From UBA1794 sp964439955 (GTDB taxonomy: Bacteria > Bacteroidota > Bacteroidia > Bacteroidales > Bacteroidaceae): a stretch of 57,428 nt of DNA. The translations under genes and the position numbers were made by a program. The first letter of the stretch is position 1. The number at the start of each line of letters is the position of its first letter. The stretch spans positions 1 to 57,428 of the forward strand of contig CAYTPX010000011.1 of NCBI GenBank assembly GCA_964439955.1. The letters run 5' to 3'. Shown here in pieces: positions 42,029 through 51,062 of this stretch. Below the pieces are notes generated by a model. That model searched no databases. It had not been told where the DNA came from and saw nothing but the letters and a program-made list of their open reading frames with translations.

Positions 42029-43663
42029 ATGAGTGCACCTATACCTACCCATCCCTTTTCGATGCCCATGTTCCGCGGCTTCGTGCCCCAACGGATACAG
42101 CCGTGGCTCTATGTCTTCATGGCGGTCACATTCCAGCTCTCCGGAGGCCTCTACCTTGGGACGCTGAACCAGATGGTCGGCCAGACTTGCCTGATGCGTG
42201 AAGATTTGCTTATGTGCCTTTACGCCAACCTTGCGGGTATGGCCATTTACTTCCCGTTGCTGTTCCGCATGAAGTTTCGCTTTACGAACAAGACTTTGCT
42301 CTCTTCGGCAGCTTGTGGGGTACTTTTCTGCAACCTGCTTGCTCCGTCGGTCACTTTCTTGCCGTTGCTTTGGCTCTTATGCTTCATAGAGGGCATTTGC
42401 AAGATACAGGGTACTTTCGAATGCATGTCAAACATCCAGTTGTGGATGACGCCCCAGCGCGACTTTACCGTGTTCTTTCCTTTGCTCCACATTATTATAT
42501 TAGGTAGCATGCAGGTGTCCGACCTGCTTGCCACCACGTTGATGTATTATTTCCATTGGACCTACATGCATTGGTTCATTGCCGCGCTGATGATAGTGGA
42601 TCTCCTTATCGTACAAGGGTGCACGCGCCATTTCCGGATAGTCAAGAAGTTCCCGCTCGTGGGGATAGACTGGCTGGGGGCATTGATGTGGGCAGTGCTG
42701 TTGCTCGAAGTGGCCTATTTCTTCGATTACGGCGACTGGTACGACTGGTTCAACAGTCCCGTCATGCGGCAACTGGCGCTGGCCATCGGGGCTACTTTCC
42801 TGCTTTGCCTGTGGCGGATGCACGCAATCAGGCATCCGTACATCGAGCCGAAGGTGTGGACTTACAAGCATTTGGCTCCCGTGCTGCTGCTCATTACCGT
42901 TGTGGAGGCCATCTTGGCCACCGAACATGTACTCGAAGAAATATATTACGAAGAAGTCATGCACTATGAAGACTTGGTGGGCATGCGTCTCGACTGGCTT
43001 GCCTTGGCCGGGATCTTGGCGGGTTGCCTCTTCTCTTATTGGTGGATGCACGTGCGCCGGTATAACTACATCCGCTTGATAACCGTGGGAGTGGCTTTCT
43101 TGCTTGCCTACTTGGTGGTCATTTATTTCACCTTGTCGGCGGACATCCACATCACGCAGTTGTATTTGCCTGTCGCCTGCCGGGGATTTGCCTATGCGGT
43201 GCTCAGTGCCACATTCATGGTCTGCTTGGAAGAAATCATGACTTTCCAACATTTTTTCCAGGCCTTGAGCGTATTCAACATGTTGCACATGGTGGTGGGT
43301 GGCGTGATGGGCGCGGCACTTTACGCCCAAGGATTGTCGCACTATGTGGCAGACAACCTCGCCCGCTATGGCGCTTCGATTGACCGTGTGGCCTTCAGCC
43401 GTGCCCCTTTCCCGCTAGGGGAATATATGGAGGGCTTCATTGCCCGCATGATGGAAATCAGTATCAAGCAAATCTACGGCTGGGTCATCTATGGCTGCCT
43501 GTTGCTGCTGTTGCTTTTCCTGTTATACGACGCGCCAGTGCGCCGTAACCTAAAATTGATGCCGGGTTGGCGTACGCTCCGTAAGGAAATCGGCGACAAA
43601 CTAGGGAAGAAACATAACAAACGAGAAAGGGCTACACCGAAAAACGTTTCTTTACCGGAATAG
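42029..43663 (+). CDS. MFS-type drug/metabolite efflux pump (EmrB-like)
   Basis: A 544-residue inner membrane protein with about 14 predicted membrane segments, as in the DHA2 (EmrB) branch of the major facilitator superfamily. It follows an EmrA-type adaptor and a TolC-like protein, so the three would form an EmrAB-TolC-like pump. The sequence is diverged: the usual GxLxDRxG loop motif is not obvious, and the region after the second segment (LLFRMKFRFTNKTLLSS) holds its likely remnant. The basic C-terminal tail (KLGKKHNKRERATPK) faces the cytoplasm. The gene starts 16 bp after the adaptor stop. The exported compound is unknown. Confidence 0.85.
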   Translation: MSAPIPTHPFSMPMFRGFVPQRIQPWLYVFMAVTFQLSGGLYLGTLNQMVGQTCLMREDLLMCLYANLAGMAIYFPLLFRMKFRFTNKTLLSSAACGVLFCNLLAPSVTFLPLLWLLCFIEGICKIQGTFECMSNIQLWMTPQRDFTVFFPLLHIIILGSMQVSDLLATTLMYYFHWTYMHWFIAALMIVDLLIVQGCTRHFRIVKKFPLVGIDWLGALMWAVLLLEVAYFFDYGDWYDWFNSPVMRQLALAIGATFLLCLWRMHAIRHPYIEPKVWTYKHLAPVLLLITVVEAILATEHVLEEIYYEEVMHYEDLVGMRLDWLALAGILAGCLFSYWWMHVRRYNYIRLITVGVAFLLAYLVVIYFTLSADIHITQLYLPVACRGFAYAVLSATFMVCLEEIMTFQHFFQALSVFNMLHMVVGGVMGAALYAQGLSHYVADNLARYGASIDRVAFSRAPFPLGEYMEGFIARMMEISIKQIYGWVIYGCLLLLLLFLLYDAPVRRNLKLMPGWRTLRKEIGDKLGKKHNKRERATPKNVSLPE

Positions 43664-43732
43664 TTTTTCGATAATTAACGAGAGTTCGATATAAGCTGGA
43701 ATATAGCTGGCGGGATAGTAAAATGTGGTTAG

Positions 43733-43770
43733 AAAAAGGCATCGAGAAATAACACTTCGATGCCTTTTTT
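43733..43770 (+). terminator. Terminator of the efflux operon
   Basis: AAAAAGGCATCGA (43733-43745) pairs with TCGATGCCTTTTTT (43757-43770), followed by T. Confidence 0.88.
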
Positions 43771-43894
43771 AGTTTCAAGAGTGGAGAAAATACTTCGCGG
43801 GGATACGTTTCGTTTTGCGGATTATAAATTCTGAATCAGCTTCTCCGCCTTTCTAAAAATACAGATATTCAATATGTAATAGATGCCTTGTCGC

Positions 43895-44029
43895 TCATAT
43901 AGCCATAAACCACTTGCTTAGGGATACTTTTGGACCATGAAACAAAGCATTAGTCCACGCAATAAAATTCTTGACCGTATTCTTACTTCCAAAAGGTTGC
44001 TCAAGATAATATTGCCTTGTGTTGGAAAG
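43895..44029 (-). pseudogene. Relic of an IS1595/ISXO2-like transposase
   Basis: On the minus strand, a 44-codon frame ends WTNALFHGPKVSLSKWFMAI followed by a stop. The stretch resembles the F-x-(G/T)-x-L-S-K-W-F-x-A-I helix that lies before the DDE core in ISXO2-like transposases. A shifted frame continues with YMSDK, as a decayed copy would. No intact transposase or terminal repeats are visible. The match is by eye only. Confidence 0.4.
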
Positions 44030-44052
44030 TTAAATATCTTCCGCTATAAAAA

Positions 44053-44085
44053 ACTACGCCTTCATTAAAAGCAAGAAGGCGTAGT
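44053..44085 (-). terminator. Terminator of the bamD-rpoZ-DUF4293 block
   Basis: ACTACGCCTTC (44053-44063) pairs with GAAGGCGTAGT (44075-44085). On the minus strand a run of T follows the stem. Confidence 0.85.
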
Positions 44086-44143
44086 ATCTTGTATTCTTGA
44101 TTCTTGGCCCAACATCATTGGACATTGGGTGTAGCACTGAAAA

Positions 44144-44563
44144 TCAGCGAATACGGTCAAGAGACTTTATGAGTTTTTCATCGCGGCGAATACCCCGGAT
44201 GGCCAAAGCGAGGGAGAAAATGGCAAAGAGCGGGAGGAAATTAGCAAGTTGGACGGTGTAGTGGATAGAAGGGACGATATGGTTGTGGCTAAAAAAGAAA
44301 ACGCCATAAGAGAGGATGACAAGCAGGAGATCCAATGTCGCAATCCGCATCTGTAAAGGGCGATTCCGCCAGAAAAACACATCGACTACAGCCACGATGG
44401 CAGCAATAAACAGAGTTATCCCATAGGCTACAGGCGCACCGGGTATACCTCCCAGAGCAGTGAAAGGATTCCCCGAGTCGGTATGACCCAAGGGAAGGAA
44501 AGGCACACTAATAAGTATGGCGGCGGCTAAAAGCAGGTATAGGGTCTGTTTACGCTGGATCAT
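44144..44563 (-). CDS. DUF4293 family membrane protein
   Basis: A 139-residue inner membrane protein with four membrane segments. Starting MIQRKQTLYLLLAAAI and ending LIKSLDRIR, it matches the DUF4293 family of Bacteroidetes, whose role is unknown. It is the last gene after bamD and the rpoZ-like gene, an order kept in many Bacteroidales, and begins 26 bp after the rpoZ-like stop. Confidence 0.85.
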   Translation of the reverse strand: MIQRKQTLYLLLAAAILISVPFLPLGHTDSGNPFTALGGIPGAPVAYGITLFIAAIVAVVDVFFWRNRPLQMRIATLDLLLVILSYGVFFFSHNHIVPSIHYTVQLANFLPLFAIFSLALAIRGIRRDEKLIKSLDRIR

Positions 44564-44589
44564 GGGAGAAAGCGGGAATAGGGATACGG

Positions 44590-44925
44590 CTATTGTATCT
44601 TGGCCTTTTCTTTCGCAGGATTTCGATAATAAATTTTCCCTTCTATGTATTCTTGGGTTGCAATCAAAGTGGGCTTAGGAAGTTTCTCGTAGTAGCGGGA
44701 TATTTCTATCTGCTCGCGGTTTTCAAATACTTCTTCGAGGTTATCGTTGTTGGTGGCAAATTCTTGCAATTTCTTGGAAAGGTCGTTTTTTATCTCAACG
44801 GCTATTTGGTTGGCTCGTTTGCCAATGATAGACACGGTCTCGTATACATTGCCCGTATCAGAGCAAAGATCCATCATGTCACGCGTGACGGTAGTTGTAG
44901 GAGCGTTTGTTTTTTTGTAATCCAT
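44590..44925 (-). CDS. RNA polymerase omega subunit-like protein (RpoZ/Rpb6 family)
   Basis: A 111-residue protein of the Bacteroidetes RpoZ-like family. Omega helps assemble RNA polymerase by holding the beta-prime subunit. The region YETVSIIGKRANQIAVEIKNDLSKKLQEF matches the central omega/Rpb6 segment, where the usual ARRA(R/N)QI is replaced by GKRANQI. The C-terminal half (YYEKLPKPTLIATQEYIEGKIYY) is specific to this phylum. It lies between bamD and DUF4293, which agrees with the known arrangement. The start at 44925 is preceded by 95 bp without other genes. Confidence 0.87.
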   Translation of the reverse strand: MDYKKTNAPTTTVTRDMMDLCSDTGNVYETVSIIGKRANQIAVEIKNDLSKKLQEFATNNDNLEEVFENREQIEISRYYEKLPKPTLIATQEYIEGKIYYRNPAKEKAKIQ

Positions 44926-45020
44926 GTGTATGGTTTTTATACAGAATTATGAGATTCGTTCACTTTACATATATTGCTGCAAGGGGAAAGGATTCCATCC
45001 CTTCATTCTTTTTTGCGCAA

Positions 45021-45824
45021 TCATAATCTTTTCGACGCGTCTTGGAATATCTTTTCAGCTTCCCCGGCATATTTGCTTTCGGGAAATTCATTTTTAAAAG
45101 TATAGTATTCATCGACCGCATCACGGTAGCGTTCGGCCTGCCGTTCGGGCACACTTTCTTGGGCTACCTTGTATTTAGCACGAAGTATATAGATGTAAAA
45201 ATCTTCCCGGAATTTGGAATAAGGGTAATCACGCAATGCATTCTGGGCAGTTACCACGCACGATTGGTAATTATTACCCAAGTAGGTTCCTAAATGATAG
45301 TAGAGCTTGGCTGATTCCAACTCTTTTTCGGCCAACTTTTCTTGAAGGGCATAAATCATTTCCTCTGCTTGTTGGCGGTATTTTCCGGTAGGATAATATT
45401 CTATATAGATTTGCAGTTCTTGTATAGCGGTGTATGAATCACTTTGATCCAAACGCGGGTCAGGAGCATTGAGGTAAAGTGCATTCCCAGTCTTGAAACG
45501 GGCTAATTCAGCAAGTTTGCCGTGAGGATAGGATACGTAGTACTGTTTGAAATAAGTGGCAGCCAAATCGTAGTCGCCTCTACGGAGGTATCCTTCGCCC
45601 AAGATGAAGAGGGATTCATCGGCTTGGGCTGTTCCTTTTAGTTGCATCAACACATCTTCTATAAGGGTGCATGCTTTCGTATATTTGCCTAAAGCATAGA
45701 ATGCTTTGGCCACTTCATATTTATACCGGTAATTATTACTCTTGTATAAATAGGTGTATTCCGAGCAACTACTGAGGGCGACCGTACAGAATAGAGTACC
45801 CAGTATGGACTTTAATTTCATCAT
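45021..45824 (-). CDS. bamD: Outer membrane assembly lipoprotein BamD
   Basis: A 267-residue lipoprotein of the BAM complex, which inserts beta-barrel proteins in the outer membrane. The signal peptide ends in the lipobox LSSC. The body is made of about five TPR repeats, for example EVAKAFYALGKYTKACTLIEDVL, LGEGYLRRGDYDLAATYFKQY and LARFKTGNALYLNAPDPRLD; the last is a BamD hallmark, followed by AIQELQIYIEYYPTGKY. ATG 45824 (MMKLKSI) or 45821 are the possible starts. A promoter at 45840-45847 leaves a very short leader. BamA is not in this window. Confidence 0.92.
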   Translation of the reverse strand: MMKLKSILGTLFCTVALSSCSEYTYLYKSNNYRYKYEVAKAFYALGKYTKACTLIEDVLMQLKGTAQADESLFILGEGYLRRGDYDLAATYFKQYYVSYPHGKLAELARFKTGNALYLNAPDPRLDQSDSYTAIQELQIYIEYYPTGKYRQQAEEMIYALQEKLAEKELESAKLYYHLGTYLGNNYQSCVVTAQNALRDYPYSKFREDFYIYILRAKYKVAQESVPERQAERYRDAVDEYYTFKNEFPESKYAGEAEKIFQDASKRL

Positions 45825-45839
45825 AGTGATTTGTTGGGG

Positions 45840-45847
45840 CAAAATTA
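45840..45847 (-). promoter_or_regulatory. -7 element of the bamD operon
   Basis: The minus strand reads TAATTTTG, 16 bp before the start. Confidence 0.5.
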
Positions 45848-45986
45848 TGGATTATCTTCGATATCTGCAAATGGAGATTGGAGAAGATAAGGCTTATTTT
45901 CTTTTCATTACGTGGATAAATATAAAAAAACAAAGAGGACACCTTTATGGGCGTCCCCTTCGTCTTGTTTGGGAAATATTTGTATC

Positions 45987-47099
45987 TTACTTTCTCTTGA
46001 TGATTACCACACGGTTCAAGGCATCGCTGGAGAACATGTTGTCCTGACCTCCCAAACCTTGTTGCTCGAGTTGTGAACCGTCAACACCTGCAGCTACGAG
46101 GGCATCGTAAACGGCTTTTGCACGCTTCTCGGAAAGTTTTTGGTTGATAGCAGCACTACCAGTTGCCTTGTCAGCATATCCAAGTACGACATACTTTCCG
46201 TTAGGATCTGCCTTGATGGCCTTCGCAGCGAGCTCGATATTGGCTTGTCCACGGTCGTCAATATTGGCCTTTCCTATCTTGAAGAATACGGCAACAGGGC
46301 CAGCATTCAGGTCGCAGTCAGCTACCGGGGCAGTCTTCTTGGCAGCCTCGGCGAGGGCTTGTTGGGTCTCGCGCTTGGAGTTGGCCAGTTGGTTCTGCAA
46401 GTCTTCAATTTGTGCTTTGTTGGCATTGATTTGGTCGTTGAGCGACTTTTGTTCTGCCAAGCAGAGGTCATGCTTGCTGCAGTTTTGGAATTCTTTTCCA
46501 CCGATGGTATAAGATACGCCTACCGTACCCGTCACATAGAAACGGTCGTTCACCCGATATACCATTTCGCGTTGGCGGGCAATACGGCCTTCCACGTCAA
46601 TGGAGAAGTACTTATTAATGTTGAACTTCAACTGTCCACCGGCAGAGATACCCGGAAAAATCCTGTTAAAGTCGGACTTCAAGAAGTTCGCATACGGGCC
46701 GGCAAATACGGAAACCTCCACAATCTTGTCAGGGTTATATCCCAAGAACGCATTGGTCAAGTTGTATATAAGGTCGGCCTGTAAGTTTATATACTTCTTC
46801 GTTAATTCATTCCTGCCCGAAAGCCGCTCAGAACTACGCCAACCGCTAACGACTCCACGGAACGACCACAATGGATTGATATATTTACCAACTCCCACAT
46901 AGATGTTGGGGTTCAATGCCCTCCAGAAACCGGCGTCATAGTTAGAAGAGAGAAGGCCGAACTGGGCACCACCACCTACGGAGACGAAAATATTATCGCT
47001 CCACTTCTCACTGTAATACGGATTGTTTTTCTCTTTTTGGGCAGAAGCAGACACTGCTATCAAAGCAGTTGCCGCCAGCACAGTAAACATCCTTTTCAT
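45987..47099 (-). CDS. OmpA-family outer membrane protein
   Basis: A 370-residue major outer membrane protein. A signal peptide (MKRMFTVLAATALIAVSASAQ) precedes an eight-strand-like N-terminal barrel (about 35-205), then a short coiled linker (LNDQINANKAQIEDLQNQL). The C-terminal OmpA domain (about 265-370) binds peptidoglycan: VFFKIGKANIDDRGQANIELAAKAI, VLGYADKATGSAAINQKLSEKRAKAVYDAL and the end NRVVIIKRK. The key Asp/Arg pattern is retained. The strong promoter upstream fits an abundant protein. The gene is transcribed alone. Confidence 0.93.
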   Translation of the reverse strand: MKRMFTVLAATALIAVSASAQKEKNNPYYSEKWSDNIFVSVGGGAQFGLLSSNYDAGFWRALNPNIYVGVGKYINPLWSFRGVVSGWRSSERLSGRNELTKKYINLQADLIYNLTNAFLGYNPDKIVEVSVFAGPYANFLKSDFNRIFPGISAGGQLKFNINKYFSIDVEGRIARQREMVYRVNDRFYVTGTVGVSYTIGGKEFQNCSKHDLCLAEQKSLNDQINANKAQIEDLQNQLANSKRETQQALAEAAKKTAPVADCDLNAGPVAVFFKIGKANIDDRGQANIELAAKAIKADPNGKYVVLGYADKATGSAAINQKLSEKRAKAVYDALVAAGVDGSQLEQQGLGGQDNMFSSDALNRVVIIKRK

Positions 47100-47138
47100 A
47101 ATAGTACTTTATTAGATGGTTAAACATGTTTTTCGGGA

Positions 47139-47146
47139 CAAAGGTA
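47139..47146 (-). promoter_or_regulatory. Strong promoter of the OmpA-family gene
   Basis: The minus strand carries TACCTTTG, and TTG lies about 18 bases upstream (near 47165), matching both the -7 and -33 elements of Bacteroidetes. The leader is about 33 bases. Confidence 0.65.
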
Positions 47147-47253
47147 AGAAGAATAATTTATAAGCAAGTATTATTGTCATAAAAAATGCAATATGCGGGG
47201 GAAAATGATTGGGTTTATTGTCCACAATGCCTTCTTGCCCCGTCTGTGCTATT

Positions 47254-47379
47254 TTATGGTAAAACATAATTCTTGGAATACGCTTTCTTCCAAGGTAGTG
47301 CGTAATAAGGAAAGATTAGGCGTATCCTTTCCGCTTCCGCGATTAAGGCATCGTTAAAAAGGTTTCCCTGTTCTTCCAT
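47254..47379 (-). CDS. Possible 41-residue protein downstream of mutS2
   Basis: The frame MEEQGNLFNDALIAEAERIR and onward to KNYVLP begins 56 bp after the mutS2 stop on the same strand, and could be its last co-transcribed gene. The frame is also open for nine codons upstream of the ATG. It has no recognised family and could be a small gene, a remnant or chance. Confidence 0.25.
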   Translation of the reverse strand: MEEQGNLFNDALIAEAERIRLIFPYYALPWKKAYSKNYVLP

Positions 47380-47435
47380 TTGGGTCAAAATACGGTCTAT
47401 TGAAGATCATCCAATAAGAAATCCCGTTGTAATGC

Positions 47436-49982
47436 CTAATCTAAGTCTACTACGGTGATGCCTGCTCCACCGAATTGCACATGCTCGTCCCGGAAGTTGC
47501 GTACTGCCGGGGTGGAAGCCAAGTAGTCACGGATGAGCGTGCGCAGGATTCCGTTTCCGGTTCCGTGCAGGATCCGAACCCTTGGCATATTGATTTGCAG
47601 GGCATCGTCTATGAAATAGGTAACGGCATGGATGGCTTCGTCGCCTCTCATCCCGCGCACGTCGATATCAGGCTTGAAGTGGAGCTTCTTTTCGTAAATC
47701 TCGTCTTGAGTGGCGCTGCTTACAAACGAAGTAGCCTTTGCACGGCTTTCTTGCAATACGGGGGCGGCGGCACGCTCCAAGCGGTCGGTTTTCACTTGGG
47801 TCTTGATGGAACCAAACAGGACGATGGCTGTTTTCGGGTTGATTTCCTGTATTTGTCCGCTAACGGACTGGCCTTTTATGCGCACATAGTCGCCCGGCTT
47901 CAGGCTTTCAGGCTGTGGCAACCGGGTGGCCGGGGCGGTTGGGACTCTCAACGGGTGGGCGGCTTCCGCCTTTTTTTTCCCGGTTTTCCTTTCCGCCCTT
48001 CGCTCTGCCTTGCCCTTCGGATCGGGATGGGTGGAGAGCATGTATTCTTTTTGGGCAAAGTGTTGTTCCAAGGCATTGCGGAATTCCTCTAATTCACGCC
48101 GTGCCTGCCGGGTCGGTTCCTTCTCTGCTTGGCTCTCCTTGATGGATTTGATGGTGTGCTCTATCCGGGCATTCGATTCCTTCAGTAGCCTTTCGGCTTC
48201 CTGCCGGGCGTTGTCGAGTATTTCCCTTTGCTTGCCCTTCAGGTCTTCGGCTTTTTTCCGGTATTCCGCGATGGCCTGCTCGTATTGTTTTTCCTGTTGG
48301 CGTATTTGCTGCCGCTTTTGTTCCCAATATCTTTTGTCCCTTACGATGTCTTGCAAGTATTTTTCGCTGTTTATGTAATCTTGCCCGACGATTTCCGACG
48401 CCTTTTGTATGATTCCTTGCGGCAACCCTATTTTCCTAGCTATTTCGATGGCAAAGGAACTACCCGGCTTCCCGATGGAGAGCTGGAAAAGGGGGCGCAT
48501 CTGGTGGCGGTCGTATAGCATGGCTCCGTTCTGGATGCCGGGGCGGGAGTCGGCGAAATGCTTGAGGTTTTGGTAGTGTGTCGTGATGACGCCGAATACT
48601 TCCTTTTGGTCAAATTCTTCCAAGATGGCCTCCGCTATGGCCCCGCCGATTTGCGGTTCAGTCCCTCCGCCGAATTCGTCTATGAGGATGAGTGAGCAGT
48701 TGTCGGCATGGCGCAACATCTGCTTCATGTTGGTCAGGTGGGAGGAATAGGTGCTAAGTTCGTTTTCAATGGACTGTTCGTCGCCTATGTCGATGAATAC
48801 GGACTGGAACAGGCCGGTTTCGCTGTCGGCCGACAGAGGGACAGGCAGCCCGCATTGGAGCATGTACTGCAATAATCCCACAGTCTTGAGGCACACAGAC
48901 TTGCCCCCGGCGTTGGGGCCGGAGATGAGGAGCAGGTATTTTTCCCGGGTGAGCGTAATGTCGAGCGGCACGATGCGGTTCGCCGTGCCGTCCGTGCCGC
49001 CGTGCTGGGCCAGCGAGATACGCAAGAGTGGATGGGTTGCCTGCGCCCAGCGGATTATGGGGTGGGGTGAAATATGGTGGGGCACGATGGCTTCGATGCT
49101 GCGCGAAAAGAGGGCTGTTGCGCGGGTAAAGTCGATAACCGCCAAAAAATGGTAGTTGTCCTGGATTGCGGGGAGGTCCGGACGGATGGCGTCGGCAAAA
49201 GCTGTCAGGATGCGGATGATTTCCCGTTTTTCCTCGTTTTCCAGCTCAAAAATCCGGTTGTTGGCCTCTACCACTTCGGCGGGTTCTATGAAAACCGTTT
49301 TCCCGGAAGCCGACTCGTCGTGTACAATTCCGTGGAGTTTCCGCTTGAAGGCGGGGGCTACCGGGATGACCAACCGCCCGTCGCGCATAGTAGGTGAAGC
49401 GTCTTTGTCTACTATTCCTTCGCTCTGGGCAGACCGCAAAATAGAATTGAGTTTCCCGGAAATGGAGTTGAGCGTGCGCGACTTCTCGCTCCTTATCCGG
49501 GCCAATTCGGGGGATGCATTGTCTTTGATATGCCCATAAGGGTCGAGTATCGTGTCGATCTTGCGGGCAATGGGGCGCATGTCGGCCAAATCCGCCACCA
49601 AGGCATGCAGGTTAGGGTAGAGGTAACCGCTTTCTTCCGCGCCGCTTTTCCGGGAAAGGAACAGCACCACGGAGATGAGCGTCTCGAGCGAGCGGCGTAA
49701 GTCGAACAGTTCCGGTTCGCTCAAGTACAAGCCCTCCGGGCGGATTCGTTTGAGCGAGTCGCGAGTGTCGAAAAAGTATTGGCAAGGGAAATCAGTGTCC
49801 CCGTCAAGTATTTGGAAGAACTCCTGTATCCGGGCTAATTGTGCCGTAATGTGCGCGAAATCGGTAGAAAAAGCCAAGTTGTCGACTTCCCCTTTCCCCA
49901 GCGTGCTCAGGCATTGTCCGGCAAGGCGGCGGCGTATTTCGGTAAATCCTATTTTCTGTTCAAAATCTGAAGGGTATATCAT
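47436..49982 (-). CDS. mutS2: Endonuclease MutS2 (DNA/ribosome rescue ATPase with Smr domain)
   Basis: An 848-residue MutS2-type ATPase. Unlike MutS it lacks the mismatch-recognition domain. MutS2 proteins suppress recombination or split collided ribosomes, depending on the organism. The core has the clamp and lever helices, Walker A GPNAGGKS (about 355-362), EQSIENELSTYSSHL, Walker B LILIDEFGGGTEP and the HYQNLKHFAD region. Then come a long charged coiled coil (QKRQQIRQQEKQYEQAIAEY), a KOW-like part (PGDYVRIKGQSVSGQI) and a C-terminal Smr nuclease domain (DIDVRGMRGDEAI and ILHGTGNGILRTL). ATG 49982 gives the usual N-terminus. prmA lies upstream, 67 bp away. Confidence 0.94.
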   Translation of the reverse strand: MIYPSDFEQKIGFTEIRRRLAGQCLSTLGKGEVDNLAFSTDFAHITAQLARIQEFFQILDGDTDFPCQYFFDTRDSLKRIRPEGLYLSEPELFDLRRSLETLISVVLFLSRKSGAEESGYLYPNLHALVADLADMRPIARKIDTILDPYGHIKDNASPELARIRSEKSRTLNSISGKLNSILRSAQSEGIVDKDASPTMRDGRLVIPVAPAFKRKLHGIVHDESASGKTVFIEPAEVVEANNRIFELENEEKREIIRILTAFADAIRPDLPAIQDNYHFLAVIDFTRATALFSRSIEAIVPHHISPHPIIRWAQATHPLLRISLAQHGGTDGTANRIVPLDITLTREKYLLLISGPNAGGKSVCLKTVGLLQYMLQCGLPVPLSADSETGLFQSVFIDIGDEQSIENELSTYSSHLTNMKQMLRHADNCSLILIDEFGGGTEPQIGGAIAEAILEEFDQKEVFGVITTHYQNLKHFADSRPGIQNGAMLYDRHQMRPLFQLSIGKPGSSFAIEIARKIGLPQGIIQKASEIVGQDYINSEKYLQDIVRDKRYWEQKRQQIRQQEKQYEQAIAEYRKKAEDLKGKQREILDNARQEAERLLKESNARIEHTIKSIKESQAEKEPTRQARRELEEFRNALEQHFAQKEYMLSTHPDPKGKAERRAERKTGKKKAEAAHPLRVPTAPATRLPQPESLKPGDYVRIKGQSVSGQIQEINPKTAIVLFGSIKTQVKTDRLERAAAPVLQESRAKATSFVSSATQDEIYEKKLHFKPDIDVRGMRGDEAIHAVTYFIDDALQINMPRVRILHGTGNGILRTLIRDYLASTPAVRNFRDEHVQFGGAGITVVDLD

Positions 49983-50019
49983 ACGGTAAAGCAAGGGCGC
50001 TTTTTAAGAGAGACGCAAG

Positions 50020-50037
50020 CGGTTTCCAAGAAAACCG
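50020..50037. repeat. Short hairpin between prmA and mutS2 (weak repeat copy K)
   Basis: CGGTTTCCAAGAAAACCG folds into a small stem and resembles the dispersed family, with CCAAG in place of the GG centre. GGGCGCTTTTTAAGAGAG lies nearby. Confidence 0.35.
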
Positions 50038-50049
50038 GAAAGACTTTTT

Positions 50050-50901
50050 TTAATTGAACTTCAGGTGTAAGCAAGACCATCCATCTTTTTCTTTATCAGA
50101 TAGGTATGAAAAGCCAAGCTGCTTTGCCCTTTCCATTAGGACGGGTATGTCTTGGGTATAAAACCCGCTCATCCAGATTTCTCCTCCGCGGGGTGAAAGG
50201 GCATGGGCGTAGGCAGGCATGTCCTGTAACAATATGTTTCTGTTGATATTGGCCAATATGACGTCTTGCTTGGGAAGCCCGGAGAGCAGGGAGGCGTCGC
50301 CGTGCAGGACTGTTATTTTCCCCTCCAGGCCGTTCAGGGCGATGTTTTCCAAGGAATTGTTTATGCACCAGTCGTCGATGTCGATGGCCGTGACGGGAGT
50401 CGCACCCCGCAAGGTGGCCAAAATGGCAAGTATGGACGTGCCGCAGCCCATGTCCAAGAGCGCTTTTCCCCTGAGGTCTGTTTCTAACAGCTCTTCCAAA
50501 ATGAGTGAAGTGGTGGCGTGGTGTCCAGTCCCAAAAGCCATTTGCGGATTGATCACAATATCATATTCGCCCGGGGGGATGTCCCGGTGGAACGTGCTGT
50601 GCACGCAACAGCGGTTTCCGATGACGATAGGCTGGAAATAATGTTGCTCCCATTCCCGGTTCCAGTCCTTGTCTTCCGCATCGGACACGTGGTATTCTAT
50701 TTTTGCCAGAGCTTCGGGGAAACTTCCGATGGATTGGCGGATGCGCCCCGGGTCGTATTGGCTGGAAGGGATGAAAGCGTGCAAGGTTTCCCCTTCTTGG
50801 GAAAAACTGTCACAACCGACTTCGGCCAAAAAGGCGGTCAGGATTTCTGCCGATTCCTCGCTATAAGGGCTGATCAGCAGGGAGAGTTGCTTGTATTTCA
50901 T
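50050..50901 (-). CDS. prmA: Ribosomal protein L11 methyltransferase
   Basis: A 283-residue SAM-dependent methyltransferase that trimethylates ribosomal protein L11. The N-terminal substrate-recognition domain spans about 1-95. The catalytic domain has AFGTGHHATTSLILEEL, motif I LLDMGCGTSILAILATLRGA, AIDIDDWCINNSLENI and DVILANINRNILLQDM, all standard for PrmA. ATG 50901 (MKYKQLSLLISPY) is chosen because the promoter lies just upstream at 50947. It is followed by mutS2 on the same strand. Confidence 0.94.
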   Translation of the reverse strand: MKYKQLSLLISPYSEESAEILTAFLAEVGCDSFSQEGETLHAFIPSSQYDPGRIRQSIGSFPEALAKIEYHVSDAEDKDWNREWEQHYFQPIVIGNRCCVHSTFHRDIPPGEYDIVINPQMAFGTGHHATTSLILEELLETDLRGKALLDMGCGTSILAILATLRGATPVTAIDIDDWCINNSLENIALNGLEGKITVLHGDASLLSGLPKQDVILANINRNILLQDMPAYAHALSPRGGEIWMSGFYTQDIPVLMERAKQLGFSYLSDKEKDGWSCLHLKFN

Positions 50902-50946
50902 CGCGGTAAGAGGGTGTAATCTTACAGTTGTTCCGGATTTGTTATG

Positions 50947-50954
50947 CAAAGATA
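50947..50954 (-). promoter_or_regulatory. -7 element of prmA
   Basis: The minus strand reads TATCTTTG, 46 bp before the start codon. Confidence 0.5.
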
Positions 50955-50995
50955 GTGAAATAACAAAAAGGTATAGTAAAAAGGCTGTTGATATT

Positions 50996-51026
50996 TTTGT
51001 TAATAGCTTGATTCTTCTTATATTTG
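50996..51026 (+). promoter_or_regulatory. Promoter with both elements, before the low-complexity protein gene
   Basis: TTTG (50996-50999), a 19-base spacer, then TATATTTG (51019-51026): the textbook Bacteroidetes arrangement. The leader would be about 31 bases. Confidence 0.75.
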
Positions 51027-51062
51027 CCCTACAATATAATCACGTTTAAATCTCTTTTGTTT

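Larger units (their letters stand above)
43664..44143. other. Intergenic region with terminators and a transposase relic
   Basis: It holds the efflux terminator (43733-43770), a broken IS1595-like fragment on the minus strand (43895-44029) and the terminator of the bamD-rpoZ-DUF4293 block (44053-44085). The stretch is more A+T-rich than its surroundings. Confidence 0.65.
47100..47435. other. Gap downstream of mutS2
   Basis: It contains the OmpA promoter and a 41-codon minus-strand frame (47254-47379). No other structure was recognised. Confidence 0.5.
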
